A stretch of DNA of 64,000 nt from Agelaius tricolor (GCA_023055355.1 JALJCS010000036.1:1863501-1927500); one strand, 5' to 3'; positions 40,739 to 61,160 are shown, counted from the first letter of the stretch. Notes: generated by a model from the letters alone, not told the origin. Numbers and translations are program-made.

Positions 40739-42130
40739 ATTTATCAATAGCGAGGGAATTAAACTAATTAGATCTCTCCGGGGAGAGAATTCCAGCGGGG
40801 AGAGTTGGGCTGGAGGGATGGGGGAGGCTTCTGCCAGCAGGGCAGGGATGGGGACAGGCCCTGGGGACAGCCCAGAGCTGCTTTAGGGTCTGGGGGCTGC
40901 CCCTGTAGGGTCTGGGGGCTGCAGTGATGGGGACAGCCCTTGGGGACAGCCCAGAGCTGATTCAGGGTCTGGGGGCTGCCCCTGTGGGGTCTGGGGGGTT
41001 CTCCTGTAGGATTTGGGGGCTGCAATGATGGGGGCAGCCCTTGGGGACAGCCCAGAGCTGCTTTAGGGTCTGGGGGCTGCAATGATGGGGACAGCCCAGA
41101 GCTGCTTTAGGGTCTGGGGGCTGCCCCTGTAGGGTCTGGGGGTTCTCCTGTAGAGTCTGGGGCTGCCCCTTCCATCCTGCAGCATTTTGGCCTTCCCAGG
41201 ACATGGAAATTCCCCTGGGATGCTCCAGGTTTGCATCCCACGGGGGTCCAGGGCGAAGGGGCTGAGCTTCCCCAGCTGCAGCAGGAAAACCCTCGGTGCT
41301 GGGGGATTCCTGGTGGGAGCAGGGCCCAGCAGGAGGAGCGGGGAATCTCTGCCCTGTGCCAAGCAGAAGCTCCGGGCACAGCTCATGGTGCACCTGGGAA
41401 AATCCTCCTGGAGCAAGCGCAGCTCTCCTGGGAATCCAGCAGGGCTCCCAAATCCTTCCTGCCCTGGGCAGGGCTCCAGCCCGGGAGGCTCTGCAGAGGC
41501 TCTGACTTCCCATAGAAACCATGAAAGGGCCCCTTCTTGTGTTTGCCAGAGCCCCAGCCATTTTTGGTTGTGCAGATCCCATGGCAACCAGCGCCTTCTG
41601 CAACTGCGCTCGCTGCTCCCGGGCTGCCGCTCCCCTCCTGTGGGATCATCCCGTGGGACCAGCCCCAGCCCAGGGCCCTTCCCAGCCCCTCACCCCCTGC
41701 CCTGCTCCTGCTGAGGTGCTGGGAGTGACAGAGCAGGGAAGAGAGAGGAACCTGCTCCTGTCTTATCTCGGAGCCCATCTGCCCCTCCTTGGGCTCAGGA
41801 GCTGGGATTTTTGCAAACAGAGCCCAGCCCCAAACCCAGAATTGGGATTTTTGCAAACAGAGCCCGGCCCCAAACCCAGAATTGGGATTTTTGCAAACAG
41901 AGCCCGGCCCCAAACCCAGAATTGGGATTTTTGCAAACAGAGCCAGGTCCCAAACCCAGAATTGGGATTTTTGCAAACAGAGCCAGGTCCCAAACTCAGA
42001 ATTGGGATTTATCAATAGCAAGGGAATTAAACTAATTAGATCTCTCTGGGGAGAGAATTCCAGCGGGGAGAGTTGGGCTGGAGGGATGGGGGAGGCTTCT
42101 GCCAGCAGGGCAGGGATGGGGACAGCCCAG
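40739..42130. repeat. Duplicated segment with AT-rich island
   Basis: 40739-40860 and 42006-42125 are near-identical, about 1.27 kb apart. Both hold TTTATCAATAGC(A)AGGGAA, TTAAACTAATTAGATCTCTC, GGGGAGAGAATTCCAGCGGG and GGAGGCTTCTGCCAGCAGGG. Each is followed by repeats of TTAGGGTCTGGGGGCTGCCC (40860-41165 and 42130-42200). Confidence 0.85.
41811..42008. repeat. 60-bp tandem repeat
   Basis: Copies of ATTTTTGCAAACAGAGCCC, GGCCCCAAACCCAGAATTGGG spaced 60 bp apart by the layout (landmark TTTTTGCAAACAG at 41809, 41849, 41889, 41929 and 41969 would give 40 bp; I read 40 bp as the working period). More copies reappear at 42206-42265. Confidence 0.8.
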
Positions 42131-43009
42131 AGCTGATTCAGGGTCTGGGGGCTGCCCCTGTGGGGTCTGGGGGCTGCAGTGATGGGGGCAGCCCTTGGGG
42201 GCTGCAAACAGAGCCCGGCCCCAAACCCAGAATTGGGATTTCTGCAAACAGAGCCCGGCCCCAGCCCCAAACCCCTCCAGGCTCCCCCTCAGGCCGGGCT
42301 GTGCGCCCCAGGGTGACAATGGGGATGCCGTGGGACACACTCTGGGGCAGTTTGGGCGTTTTGGGCATCAACACCCCCACATGGCCTTTCCCAGCCCGCA
42401 GATCCCTCCTGGCACAGGACAGGAGCCCCCAAGGCCCTGGCCCGCTCATCCCCCGTTCCTTATCTCCCTCTCCCGGCTGATAAGCGCTGCCTGACCCTGA
42501 GCTGCGGCTCGGCAGCTCTGCAGAAAGCCGGGAATGTTCATCCAGCGGGGCTGGGGGGGCTCTGCTGCCCCGGCCCGGGCAGGGACAGCGTCCCGAGCAT
42601 CCTTCCTGCCCACGGGGAAGTTTATAACGGGAACAAAAGCCCGGCTCGCTCCAAGCGCGGCTTTTCCTGTGCTGTTTCCTGGCTCCCGCACGCCACGGCG
42701 GGACACGACAGGACAGGAGGGGTGGGTGTGATTTGGGACCCCGATATCCCAGCCAGCCCTGCCCTCCGGCCCCGGGGAACCATTCCCGTCACTGCAGGGC
42801 TTTGTCCAAACCCCTGCAACTCTCCTGGAGCCCCTGGAAGGGCTTTGAGCCTTCCCCTCTGCAGGTGGGCACCCCCGGCTCTCCCTTGGGGCATCCCTGG
42901 GCTCTCTCTGGCAATTCCAGAGCCTCCCGGTGCCCCAGGGGCTGCCGGCGGCTCCGCAGGAGCGGCCTCGCCTGGGCCGGGCACACAGGGACAACCCCCG
43001 CGACCGCTG

Positions 43010-43740
43010 GGTGCCCATCCCAGAGACCCCAGAGACCCCACAGATCCCAGAGACCCCACAGATCCCAGAGACCCCAGAGATCCCAGAGATCCCAGAGAGC
43101 CCAGAGAGCCCAGAGAGCCCAGAGATCCCAGAGACCCCAGAGACCCCAGAGATCCCACAGACCCCAGAGATCCCACAGACCCCACAGACCCCAGAGATCC
43201 CAGAGACCCCAGAGATCCCAGAGACCCCAGAGATCCTACAGACCCCAGAGACCCCAGAGATCCCAGAGACCCCACAGACCCCAGAGACCCCAGAGATCCC
43301 ACAGACCCTACAGGTCCTATGGATCTCAGAGACCCCACAGATCCCACAGACCCCACGGACCCTACAGATCCCACAGGTCCCACAAATCCAACAAACTCCA
43401 CAGGTCCCACGGACCCCACAGACCCTATAGACTCCACAGGTCCCACGGATGCTGCAGACCCCACAGACCCCATAGACCCCACAGGTCCCACGGACCCCAC
43501 AAACCTCACAGATATCCCAGGTTCCACAGTTCCCACAAACCCTACAGACCCCACAGTTTCCACGGACCCCACAAACTCCACAGACCCCCAGTGATCTCAC
43601 AGACCCCACGAACTCCACAGACACCACACAAACCCCACAGATCCCAGAAACGCCCAGAGATCCCACAGGTCGCACAGACCCTACAGACACCACAGACCCC
43701 ACAAAACCCACAGACCCCTCGGACACCCCACCGCGCCCCT
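43010..43740. repeat. CAGAGACCCCAGAGATCC minisatellite
   Basis: About 80 degenerate 9-10-bp units (GAGACCCCA, GAGATCCCA, CAGACCCCA) run to the CpG-rich border near 43740. They encode Pro-Glu-Thr-like or Gly-Ser-Val-like strings in several frames, which are artefacts. Confidence 0.93.
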
Positions 43741-44951
43741 CCCGCCCCCTTTCTTTGCCCGGTCGCCGGGCCCGGTGGCCGCCGCCGGCCGGGAGTGGGA
43801 GCGGAGCGGGGCCGGGGGCAGCAGGACCGGGCGCTGCGGGGCAGGGACCGGGACCGGGGCAGGGACCAGGAACGGGGCTGGGACCGGGCCCGGGCGCTGC
43901 GGGGCCGCGCTGCCTCCCCCGGGAGCCCCGCGATGTGAGGGCCCCTTTCTCCCCGGCGCTCAATGCGGTTTTTTGTTGCGCTGCCGGGGCCGATAGCGCC
44001 GAGCGGGGACAGACAATAGGTGTCATTGTTCCCTTTCAGCGACATCTGACGGGCCCGGGCGCGGAGAAGAGGCCGCTGTGTGCCCGGGATGAGGGGGGAA
44101 GGGACAGCACGACGGACAGGGACACCCAAACCGACCCTGGGTGCCGGCATGGACAGCACCGGAGGGATGCTGGAGTCTAAAATCACCTCGGTTTGGGTTA
44201 TAAGGGAGTTTGAGGAGCGTTCAGGTGATGGGGGTGCTGTTTGTGGTGCTGGGAAATCAGAGCCACGGAGTTCCCACCCTGCTCGTCCTGTGCAATATTA
44301 ATTATTAAACCTCATCAGGAACCTGTAACAGCAGCACCACCAACGCTCCCGGCGCTGCTCCCTCTCCCCCAGGTCCTGGCGGTGCCTGAACCCTCGGGAA
44401 ATGCGGGCAAAAACCTCACCCCGAAATCCCACACGGGAGAGGTGGGGCAGGGGCTCCAGAGGAGCCGGGAGCAGAGCCCGGGCTGGGGAATCCCGGCCAT
44501 GCCAGGCCCGGCTGCAACTTTCCACCAGAAATCCCCTCCTTCCCTTCATCCCGGGCTGGCCCCGGCCGCGATTGCTTCATCGCCGCCCGCAGAGCTCCCC
44601 CTTGGCCTCCGAGCAAACCGGGAGCAAGCGCAGAGCTCCGGGGGGGGGGGTTTGGGGAGCGCTTTGTGAGCTCCCATCCCGCTGGGAGCGGGCACAGAGG
44701 GGTTTGGGACCCTCCGGAGTCAGGCGCTGCTCCCACCGCCCTCACTCCCGCTGGGCTCTCAGGGTCGGGGGGTCCCCCCTGGCAGGGGCTGCGCAGCCCC
44801 CCCGGTCCCGGCCGCTCTGGGTGAGCCCCCGGGGGGGTCTCCAGCCGCTTTCGGGGTCGGCCGGGGAGGGCTGGGGGCAGCGGGGCCGTCCCCGCCCCCA
44901 CGGCTCGCAGGGATGCAGCGGCGGATGCAGCTCGGGCAGACTTGCATGGCC

Positions 44952-44965
44952 GTAACCATGGCAAC
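44952..44965. promoter_or_regulatory. Perfect palindromic RFX X-box
   Basis: GTAACCATGGCAAC matches the RFX consensus GTNRCC-N(0-3)-RGYAAC with both half-sites intact and a 2-bp spacer, inside a CpG-rich block. The motif is seen; binding is not. Confidence 0.6.
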
Positions 44966-45089
44966 GGCAGCGCGGGGGGATGCGGGGGGATGAGGAGGGT
45001 GGGAGGGGATCGGGGAGAGCCGGGGGGACCGGGGGGAGCCGGGGCTGCAGCGCTGCCATCGCACCCAGGCTCGGCCCGGCCGCGTCCGG

Positions 45090-45400
45090 GGTCCCCCCAC
45101 ATCTGGATTTGCTCACATCTGGGATCCGGCTTTCCCCGGGTCTGGATTCACCCATTTCTGGATTCACCCGCATCTGGTTTTACCCAGGTCTGGCTTTTCC
45201 CAGCTCTGGGCTCGCCCAGGTCTGAGTTCGGCCCCCCCAATCCGTTTTTTTTCCACGTCCAGATTCACCCCACATCTGGGGTCACCCCACATCAGGATCC
45301 CCCACACATCTGGCTTCTCCCGGGTCTGGGTTCATCCCCCATCTGGCTTTCCCCAGCTCTGGGCTCACCCCACATTTAGCTTCACCCCACATCTGGCCGC
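45090..45400. repeat. ~20-bp CCCACATCTGGNTTCNCCC repeat
   Basis: About 14 degenerate copies (CCGGGTCTGGATTCACCC, CCCACATCTGGCTT). Confidence 0.8.
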
Positions 45401-48400
45401 ACCCCAAACCCTCCTGGTCCCCTCTCCGTGTCCCCCGGGCGGGTTCCCCGCACTCCGCAGCCGCCGGGCACGGGGATGTGCCCCCATCCCGGCCTTCGGG
45501 GGGGTTCAGAGCCCCGGGAGGGGCGGGCGGGGCGCGGGGGGGGCCCCGCGGGTGCCACCAAAGCCGCCGCTGTTTGTTTTGGCGCGGCCGCGCTTCGGCT
45601 CCTGATTCCCTTTGAACCGCGGCCGTTTTTCCTCTCCAGGACTCTGAACCACGGGGTGCTGCCCCCCAACCCCCCCCAGCACCACGAGGGGCTGCAGAGA
45701 CCCCTCCCCACAACAGGGAACGGGACCCTGATCCCCTGCCCGACGGGATCCCGCTCCTGCCAGCGCTGGGGACACCACGGGGACACTGGGGGTGGCCGTG
45801 CCAGGCCCGTGCTGCCCACCTGGGCTGGGCCCCCCCGGCCGGCCCAGCCCCCGCGCCGCCAGCCCCGGCCGCGTTTGGCAGCGCAGCGGCTCAGCCGGAG
45901 AAAAGCCTGCGGCGCTGGAGTGACCCACTAACCTTCTTCTCCTGAAAAATGCATGAAATGCAGGCGGCGGCCGCGGGGGCTCGCACATGCACCGGGCGGG
46001 CACGGGCGGGGGCTCGGGTGGGCACCGGGGTGGGCACCGGGGTGGGCACACGGGAGCCCCCTCCGGGGAGGGAAAGGGGGGTGCGATGGTCGGGCTGCCC
46101 AAATTCGCCGCAGATTTTGGGGTGAGGTTTTTCCCTGGGGCTGGCGGGGTTTGGGTTGGGTTTGGCGGGGGTGGCACGGGGCAGCGGGCAGCAGGACGTG
46201 GGCACGGCGTGGCGGAGAGAAATCCCCCCGGAACGGCAGCTCCAGGGACATCGCAAAGAGCCATCCCCGCTCCTCGGTGCCACCCGAGCGTCCCGCGGGT
46301 GGCACGGGACGGTGGCACGGTCCTGGCAGGCGGGCACAGCCTCGCCCCGGCGCTGCCATCCCAGCCCTGACCTCGTTTCTCTGCGGCTCCTCCTCGCCTC
46401 GAACACGCCCGGAGCAGATGGCAGCGAGCCGGGAGGGGCAGCGGGGAGGACGCAGAGCCCCCGCGCTCCGAGCACCCCGTGTGTCCCCGCCCCGGACACC
46501 TCCCCGGGCTGGCAAGGGTTAACAGCTCCTGTCGCATGCGGCTGATTTAATTTCGGTCTCGTTTGCATGGCTGATTGCGGCTGCAACACCTCCGTGAAGA
46601 CGCGGGGATATTTTTAGCTGCTCTGGCTGAGGCTGAGCGGCCTCCGGGCAGCCCCCGGGGCCGTGTCCGACCCCAGCGTCCCCTCGGAGAGGGACAAACA
46701 CCCGCGGCCTTGGCTGGGAAGAGAGGAGGATTTGCAGGATTAAAGTTTTGCCTTTGTTTCTGCGGTCACAGCCCCGTCTGGAGAAGGAGGAACAACCCCG
46801 GCAAGCGGCAGCAGCGCAAGCTGGGTTGAGTAAACAACGGAGCTGCTCCATCCTCGGCCGGATCCGTGGTTCCCATCCTTTCCCCTCCGAAATTCCCAGC
46901 CTGGCCGCCGCGTGCTGCCGCCGCCGCCACCCGAACAGGCTGAGAAAGGAGGAAATCACAGCTCGGGGCTTTCCAGGGCCTTTTGGAAATCCCTGGGGCT
47001 TCCTGCGGGCTCCCAGCCCTGACTCACCGGGCACGGGGGGCGAGGCAGGGCTGGGAGCGCCCTCGGGGGGCTCCGCGCTGCTGCCCCGGCCCCTCCAGCC
47101 CCACGCGTGTCCCCCCGGGCAGGTGGCAGAGCCAGCAGTGTCGCCACTCCCCCCGCCCCCGGCTAATTAGCATAAATTGACACTGACTAATTAAGCGTCC
47201 GCCTCATTAGAGCCTGGATGCCGCATCCCGGGGAGATGTCCCGGTATCAGCGCGTCCCACCCGCGCCAGGCAGCGGCCACCGCTGTCCCCCCCAGCCCTG
47301 TCCCCGTCACTGTCCCCATCCCACGGCCCTGGCGAGGCTGCCAGCAGCGATAACGAGATTGGCTCCTGATCCACTTATTCCTGGCTGGAGCAGCCGCTCC
47401 CAACACCCGCAGGGCGCTGAACCCTCCCGGCCCCGGGGAGGGGAAAAACCCGGCTGGTCCCGGCCCAGGAGGGGCTGGTGGGGACACACGGGGAGCCGAA
47501 GCCTCGGGGGAGGTGCCGCCATCAGCAGCACGGCCCTGGGGAGCAGCAGAACGAGCAAATCTTGCATCAGCGTGGAAGGGAGATAAGAGCCCGGCCCAGC
47601 CCTCACCCGGAGCCGGAGGGAGCGGCGGGGAGGGGATGCTGGAGTGCAGGGGAAGGTCACCCCAAGGCGGTGACACCCAGCTCGGCGGGAGGAAGGAAAA
47701 GGAAAATTTTTCACTTCCCTGTTGGCGGGGGCCCCGCTCAGGTCCCGTCCTGCCGCTGCCACCGCGGCTGAGTCACCGCTTTTGTCACCGGGTCCCCCCC
47801 CCCGCCCCGTCCGACCGGTTTGGGGGGGACACCCTCGGGCTCAGCGTGGGAATGTCCTGCCCTCAGCAGCACCCCCGAGCCGGGAGCAGCCCCGGGGGCT
47901 CTCGGCTGCCCAAAATCTGCGCTCGGAGGGGGTGGGGATGCTCAGGGAAAGCTCCCGCTCGTCCCCAGCGCCCTGCGAGCCGTCCCCGAGCGGGGATTGG
48001 GAAACTGGGTCAGCGGGAGAGCCCCAAAAATGATTGGAATCGGGGAATTGCCGCTCCCTGGGGTGAGCCCCGGGGCAGATCCGATCCGTTCCGTGCTTTT
48101 CCCGCTGAGCTGGGAGGGAGCTGCCGGTGGAACGGCGACCCCCGGGACGGGGACGGAGCTTTGGGGACCGGGGGGGGCGCAGGGACCTGGGACAGAGGTT
48201 GGGGACACGCATCGAGGCCGGGTCCCTCCGTGTGGAGCTGGGGAAGGATGGAAAAGCCGGGAATGCTGAGCCGGCGGGCAGGAAGCGGGGCCGGGGCAGG
48301 AAGGCAGCCCCGGCTCCGGGCTCGGCGGAAAAGCGGAGGAAGAGCGGAGGAAAGGCTCGAGGCCACGGTGGTGGCGGCGGGAGCAAGCCCGGCCCCGGCC

Positions 48401-48877
48401 AGGAGCGGTCCCGGTGCGCGTTGTCCCCGCGGTGGGACCGAAACTCGCCCGTTCCCGGCTCCAAACGCCCTTCGTGGGCTGCAGGCCCCGGCGTGCCCCG
48501 TGCCAGCCGCACCTCGGGACTCGCAGCCTCGTGGGAGATCCCAAAAGTGGCGAACGGGACCCTTGGGACGCCCCTTTGGTGGCCGTGGAGGTGGCACTGC
48601 CACTGAGGGGTGCCCGGCTGGGGTCGGACCAAGGGCTGGAACCTCCTGGGGTTTGGGGTGAGTTTGGGGCTTATCGTGTACTTTAAGAGTTCTGTGAGGG
48701 CTTTTGGGGCTCAGCCTGGGATGGGGCTCAGCCCCATTGCTGACACTGCCCCCCTTCTTCTCCACATTTTGGGAAATGCCCCAACAAACGCCCCCCAGAG
48801 CCTCCATTCGCCACCTTTCAGCGCCTCCAGCTCAGACCAGCGGGAACATTCAGCTCAAACCGCCCTGGGGCCGTGTC

Positions 48878-48968
48878 TCCCCCATGCCCAGGATGTCCCC
48901 ACGGTGTCCCCCATGCCCAGGATGTCCTTGCGGTCTCCCCCATGCCCAGGATGTCCCCGCGGTGTCCC
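48878..48968. repeat. 30-bp repeat, three copies
   Basis: Three copies of CCCCATGCCCAGGATGTCC plus a C-rich joint. Confidence 0.85.
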
Positions 48969-49622
48969 CAGCCCGGAGCACCGGACCGGGAGCACCGGGA
49001 GCCGCCGTCCCCGCTCCTGCCGGCTCGGGAGCGGAGCTGTTCCGTGTTTCCAGCGGCTGCCGGGGAAAATGGCAGCGGAAGCGGAGGGGGCACCACGGGC
49101 GGGAGGCTCCATCTGGCCCCCGCCTCGGAGCCGCCATCTGGTCCCTGGTCCCCGCAGGAGCCGCTGAGGGGGGCCCGGGGCGCTGCGGGCGCTGTCCCCG
49201 CTGCCCTGCGCGGCTTTGGTGGCCTCGGGTGATGGGAGAGGCCTGGGGGGTCCCCTCCAGCTCCTGGGGCCCCACCGCGGGCTCGTTTGAGTGAGGAAAT
49301 GAGGACGTGGGTGTCGCTGTTAATGAGGATGCGCGGGTGCTAATTAAGGGGTTGTAATTACGGCGGGACGGGGTCGTGGCCTGCCCAGGTTTTGGGGTTG
49401 TTGTGGTCAGCTCGGCTCAGTGCAGCAGCTCCAAAATTTGGGTGTCCCAAGGGGACCCCGCGGCTCTGGGGGGATGCTCAGGGGTGCCCCAGCCCGGGGG
49501 ATGCTGACAGGATCAGCTCGGGGATATTTTTCCCTCCCTGATGCTTTTCCCCACCTTTGTCTCACCCCGAACCTGCTGCAGTGTGAGTAAATGATTCCAT
49601 AATTAACCACGTTGGGGATCTG

Positions 49623-49652
49623 GCTTTATTAATGTAAAAAATCTTTATTAGG
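49623..49652 (-). terminator. Two minus-strand AATAAA motifs, no gene assigned
   Basis: TTTATT occurs at 49624-49629 and 49643-49648 on the plus strand, so the minus strand carries two AATAAA hexamers 19 bp apart. Minus-strand open frames upstream (49700-50820) look like repeat or low-complexity translations. The motifs could end a non-coding transcript or be chance. Confidence 0.25.
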
Positions 49653-50179
49653 GAGGAATTAAAGCCGCCGGTCTCTGGGTACAGGGTGGCACAGCTCAGA
49701 TGGGATCACCTTTGGTTTTGGGGGATGCTCCTGTCCCTTCCCACCTTCTTGTCCACATCAGGAGCTGCTGGGTGCTGGATTTGGCAGTGAAGCAGCCAGG
49801 GACCGGCTGGGGGTTTGGGATGGATGAGGAGGAGCTGGGAGGTCTCCAGTGAAGGGGTTGAGCTGCAGGATCCCCCAGAAATGCGGGGTGCAGAAGCCGA
49901 GGATCTCCAGGAATCCAGGATCCAGCAATCCTTCATCTGTGCCGAGCTGGGCTGGGCCAGGCTGGAATTGGCTGCTCGGAGCTCCCAGGAACTGGGATAA
50001 GGGTGGGAACCGCGGCCTCCCAGGAATGCTGGGATGGGCTTTTAGGGGAAAACGAGCACTTCCCATCAGCTGCATCCGCTGGGAAGCGGGAGGGGATTCC
50101 CGGCGGGCAGCAGGCGGGTGAAGCTTTCCCATTTCGGAGGGAATTTCTGCCGGCAATTTTGCTCCAGCGTGGCCGCTGT

Positions 50180-50335
50180 CCTGGGGCTCCGTGCTTGGGG
50201 ACACCCCAGGATGTGTCCTGGGGTTGCTGTCCTGGGGTTCCGTGCTTGGGGACACCCCAGGATGTGTCCTGGAGTTGCTGTCCTGGGGTTCCGTGCCTGG
50301 GGACACCCCAGGATGTGTCCTGGCAGATGTGAGCT
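50180..50335. repeat. 51-bp tandem repeat, three copies
   Basis: Three copies of GTCCTGGGGTTCCGTGCTTG, GGGACACCCCAGGATGTGTC. Confidence 0.9.
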
Positions 50336-51798
50336 CCCTGTCCCCGCTGTCCCCCTGGCCGGGGGACCCCAGGCTCGGGTGGGATTGGCCACAATTCCTG
50401 CACTTTGATGCCACCTCCTCCTCCTCCCCGGGGATCCTCGCTACCTGCGGCAAACCTGCCCCTGGCATCTGGCTGCTAATCCCGGGATTAGCGGCCGCGG
50501 GGAGCGGCAGATGGAGCCCGGGACCCCCCCGGGGTGACCACGGCAGCCGAGCCCCCGGCGGAGCCACCTCCGTGGTGCTGCCGGGGGAATTCCCAGCGGG
50601 ATCCCCCCCAGCCCGGGACATCATCCCCGCGCTGGGAAAGCCCCGGTTCACGGGAAATGAGACGGTGACAGCTCTGCCCGCCTGCGGGAGCGGCGTTTCT
50701 GGGAAAGCCGAGAATCCCCGTGTCCAGCCCCCCGAAATACCCGCAGCGCTCTCGGGGTGGGAAAAAGGGAAGGAGAGGAGGAAATGGCCGCGTGTCTCCA
50801 TCCTTTGCTCCCCCCTCAAATCCGGCTCCTTCCTTCTCGGGGTCGCGGCCAGGCAGAGGGGAATAAGGAAGATGTCGGGGGGCTCTGCCCCCCAATTCTC
50901 AGCCGGGCCCCCCGTCCTGTCCTGCGCCCCACGGCTGCGTGCTAACCCCAGGGTCCCCGCTCAATGGGAGGAAGGAAATCCTCATCCTCGGGAAAGGCTG
51001 GACACGGCCGCTTCCTCCCGCCGTGCCGGGCAGGGGTCCGGGGCCCCGACATCACCGGGGTGGAAATCCCGGCCGGACACCGGGCTCGGTGCTGGTGGGG
51101 TCACACGGGAAACAGGGACAGGCGGGGGGGCCGCTCTGTGCCCCCCAAACCCGCGGGATCTGCCGGGGGGGCTCGGGGGGTTCAGCAGCGGAGCCCCTCG
51201 GCGTCCCCGGGAACTGGGGGGGTCCCGCTCCCTGCCGGTGCCGGTGCCGGTGCCGGTGCGGGGTGGGGGTGAGGGAAGGCACAATCCCGCGGGCTCGCCC
51301 GCCTCTGGCTCCCCTCCAGCCTTCGCTATTCCCGCTGCTCCTTCCTCCTCCTCGCCCTTTGCCCGCTGACGGCAGCGCTGAGAAACGGCGGCGGCTCCGC
51401 TCCGGTGGCTTCGGTACCGCCCTGTCCCCGCCGTGTCCCCGCCGTCCCTCGGGGCTCTGCCGGGCACCGACACCCCTGTTCCCCTCCCCGGCGCCACGGA
51501 CGATGCTGCTACCGATCCCGGTCCTGTCTTGATCCCGATGACGGTCCCGGTTCCTCCGGACCGGCTCCGGTGCTTGATCTCCGCTTTCAGCGGCAAAAAT
51601 TCCCCCGGAGTGGTCGGGGCTGAATCGGGAGCGGTGCCGGGACCGGGACCAGCACCGGGACCGGATTAGGATGGGGATGGGAATCGAGACCGGAATCTGG
51701 ATGAGGACCGGGATTGGAGTCAGTCAGGATTGGGATGGGGACCGGGACCGGTATCGGGATCAGGATCAGGATTGGAACCGGGACCGGCAGCGCGCGCC

Positions 51799-51815
51799 TG
51801 GCGCCCCCTGGCGGC
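51799..51815 (-). promoter_or_regulatory. Strong CTCF-like site
   Basis: TGGCGCCCCCTGGCGGC on the plus strand. The reverse complement (CGGCCGCCAGGGGGCGCCA including flank) agrees with the vertebrate CTCF core TGGCCACCAGGGGGCGCTA at 16 of 19 positions, including the invariant AGGGGGCGC block. It lies in a CpG-rich block about 0.8 kb past the TMEM39B 3' end. Confidence 0.65.
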
Positions 51816-52560
51816 CGCGTGGCCCTGGCGGAACAAAGGCCGGACCCGGGACCCCCCCCGAGCCCCCCGGGACCCCTTTAGGACCCCCGGGGCCTCTTCT
51901 GGGACCCCCCGGGACCCTCCCGCGGGCAGGGGGAGCCCGGAGCCCCCGCAGCGGCCGCTGCTCCCGGCAGCGGGGACGGTCCCCGGGCCGGGGCTCTCGG
52001 GGATGCGCTGCGCCCCTTCCTCCTCATCCCCCTCCTCTTCCTCCTCCCTTCCTCGCCCTCCTCCTCTTCCTCCTCCTCCTCCCCCGGCCCTGGCGGGCAG
52101 GTTGGGCAGGAGGAGCCTGGGGAGAACGCCCGAGCCGCGGGTAAAGGAGCAAAGGGGAGCAGCTGGGGCTCCCCCAAACGCCCTCAGCTCCCCCCGTGTC
52201 CCCTCATCCACAGGGGACCCCTCAGAGCCGGGAGCTGCAGCAGTTGGGGCTCAGCGATTTGAAAATAAACATTTCAGAGAAATGGCATCACCTTTGCATG
52301 GGGAGGGGGCACAGGAGCTCCTGGGGACCCCCAAAAGGATGGGATGAGGGTTCACCCCCTCCTAAAGGAACCCAGCTGGGAGCTTTAACACGCCTGTAAT
52401 TCTCACCTTCCTCCTCCCTCTCCACTCCTGTAAACCCTCAACACATTAAAAAAACCCCTCCTCACACCCATCCAGCAGCAAACCTTTTGTTGGAGGCGAA
52501 TCCAAACAACAAACACACAAACAACTTGTTGGGAGTAAAAAAATATGTTTTTTTTTTCTT
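51816..52560. other. Intergenic between the CTCF-like site and TMEM39B, no gene
   Basis: Pyrimidine-rich CCTCCTC stretch at 52018-52085, then AT-richer sequence with ACAAACAACAAACACAC-type simple repeat near 52500. No protein is recognised. Confidence 0.5.
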
Positions 52561-52565
52561 TTCCT

Positions 52566-52571
52566 TTTAAT
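52566..52571 (-). terminator. TMEM39B: Candidate TMEM39B polyadenylation signal (ATTAAA)
   Basis: TTTAAT on the plus strand is ATTAAA, the commonest variant signal, on the minus strand, 123 bp past the TMEM39B stop. A pyrimidine-rich tract lies around it. No AATAAA is seen closer, so a longer 3'UTR cannot be excluded. Confidence 0.45.
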
Positions 52572-52693
52572 TACATCAGTTATCAAAGAAAACGACGACA
52601 AAAAAAAAGCAGTGGTAACAAAAATACAAAGCTCTGAGGGTTTCTCGTTTTTTGTTTGTTCTGTAATAGGCTGAGAGCATCAGTGCAATTGTT

Positions 52694-61160
<8,467 letters not shown>

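Larger units (their letters stand above)
43745..49600. other. GC-rich gene-free stretch with scattered regulatory-like islands
   Basis: No open frame resembles a protein. CpG-dense blocks lie at about 43745-44100, 44550-45100, 45430-45640 and 47900-48560. AT-rich or Oct/Sox/homeodomain-like islands interrupt them at about 44000-44045, 44295-44325, 46540-46580 (CTCGTTTGCATGGCTGATT), 46738-46765, 47160-47212 (GCTAATTAGCATAAATTGAC) and 49315-49365. This alternation suggests cis-regulatory DNA for a neighbour such as MARCKSL1. Conservation cannot be measured here. Confidence 0.4.

Noticed and set aside
42446..44026. 526-aa minus-strand and 401-aa plus-strand frames
   Set aside because: Mostly translation of the GAGACCCCA minisatellite; the ends are CpG-rich low-complexity sequence.
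49758..50819. 353-aa minus-strand frame
   Set aside because: Contains the 51-bp repeat, has no domain I recognise and a composition typical of GC-rich non-coding DNA.
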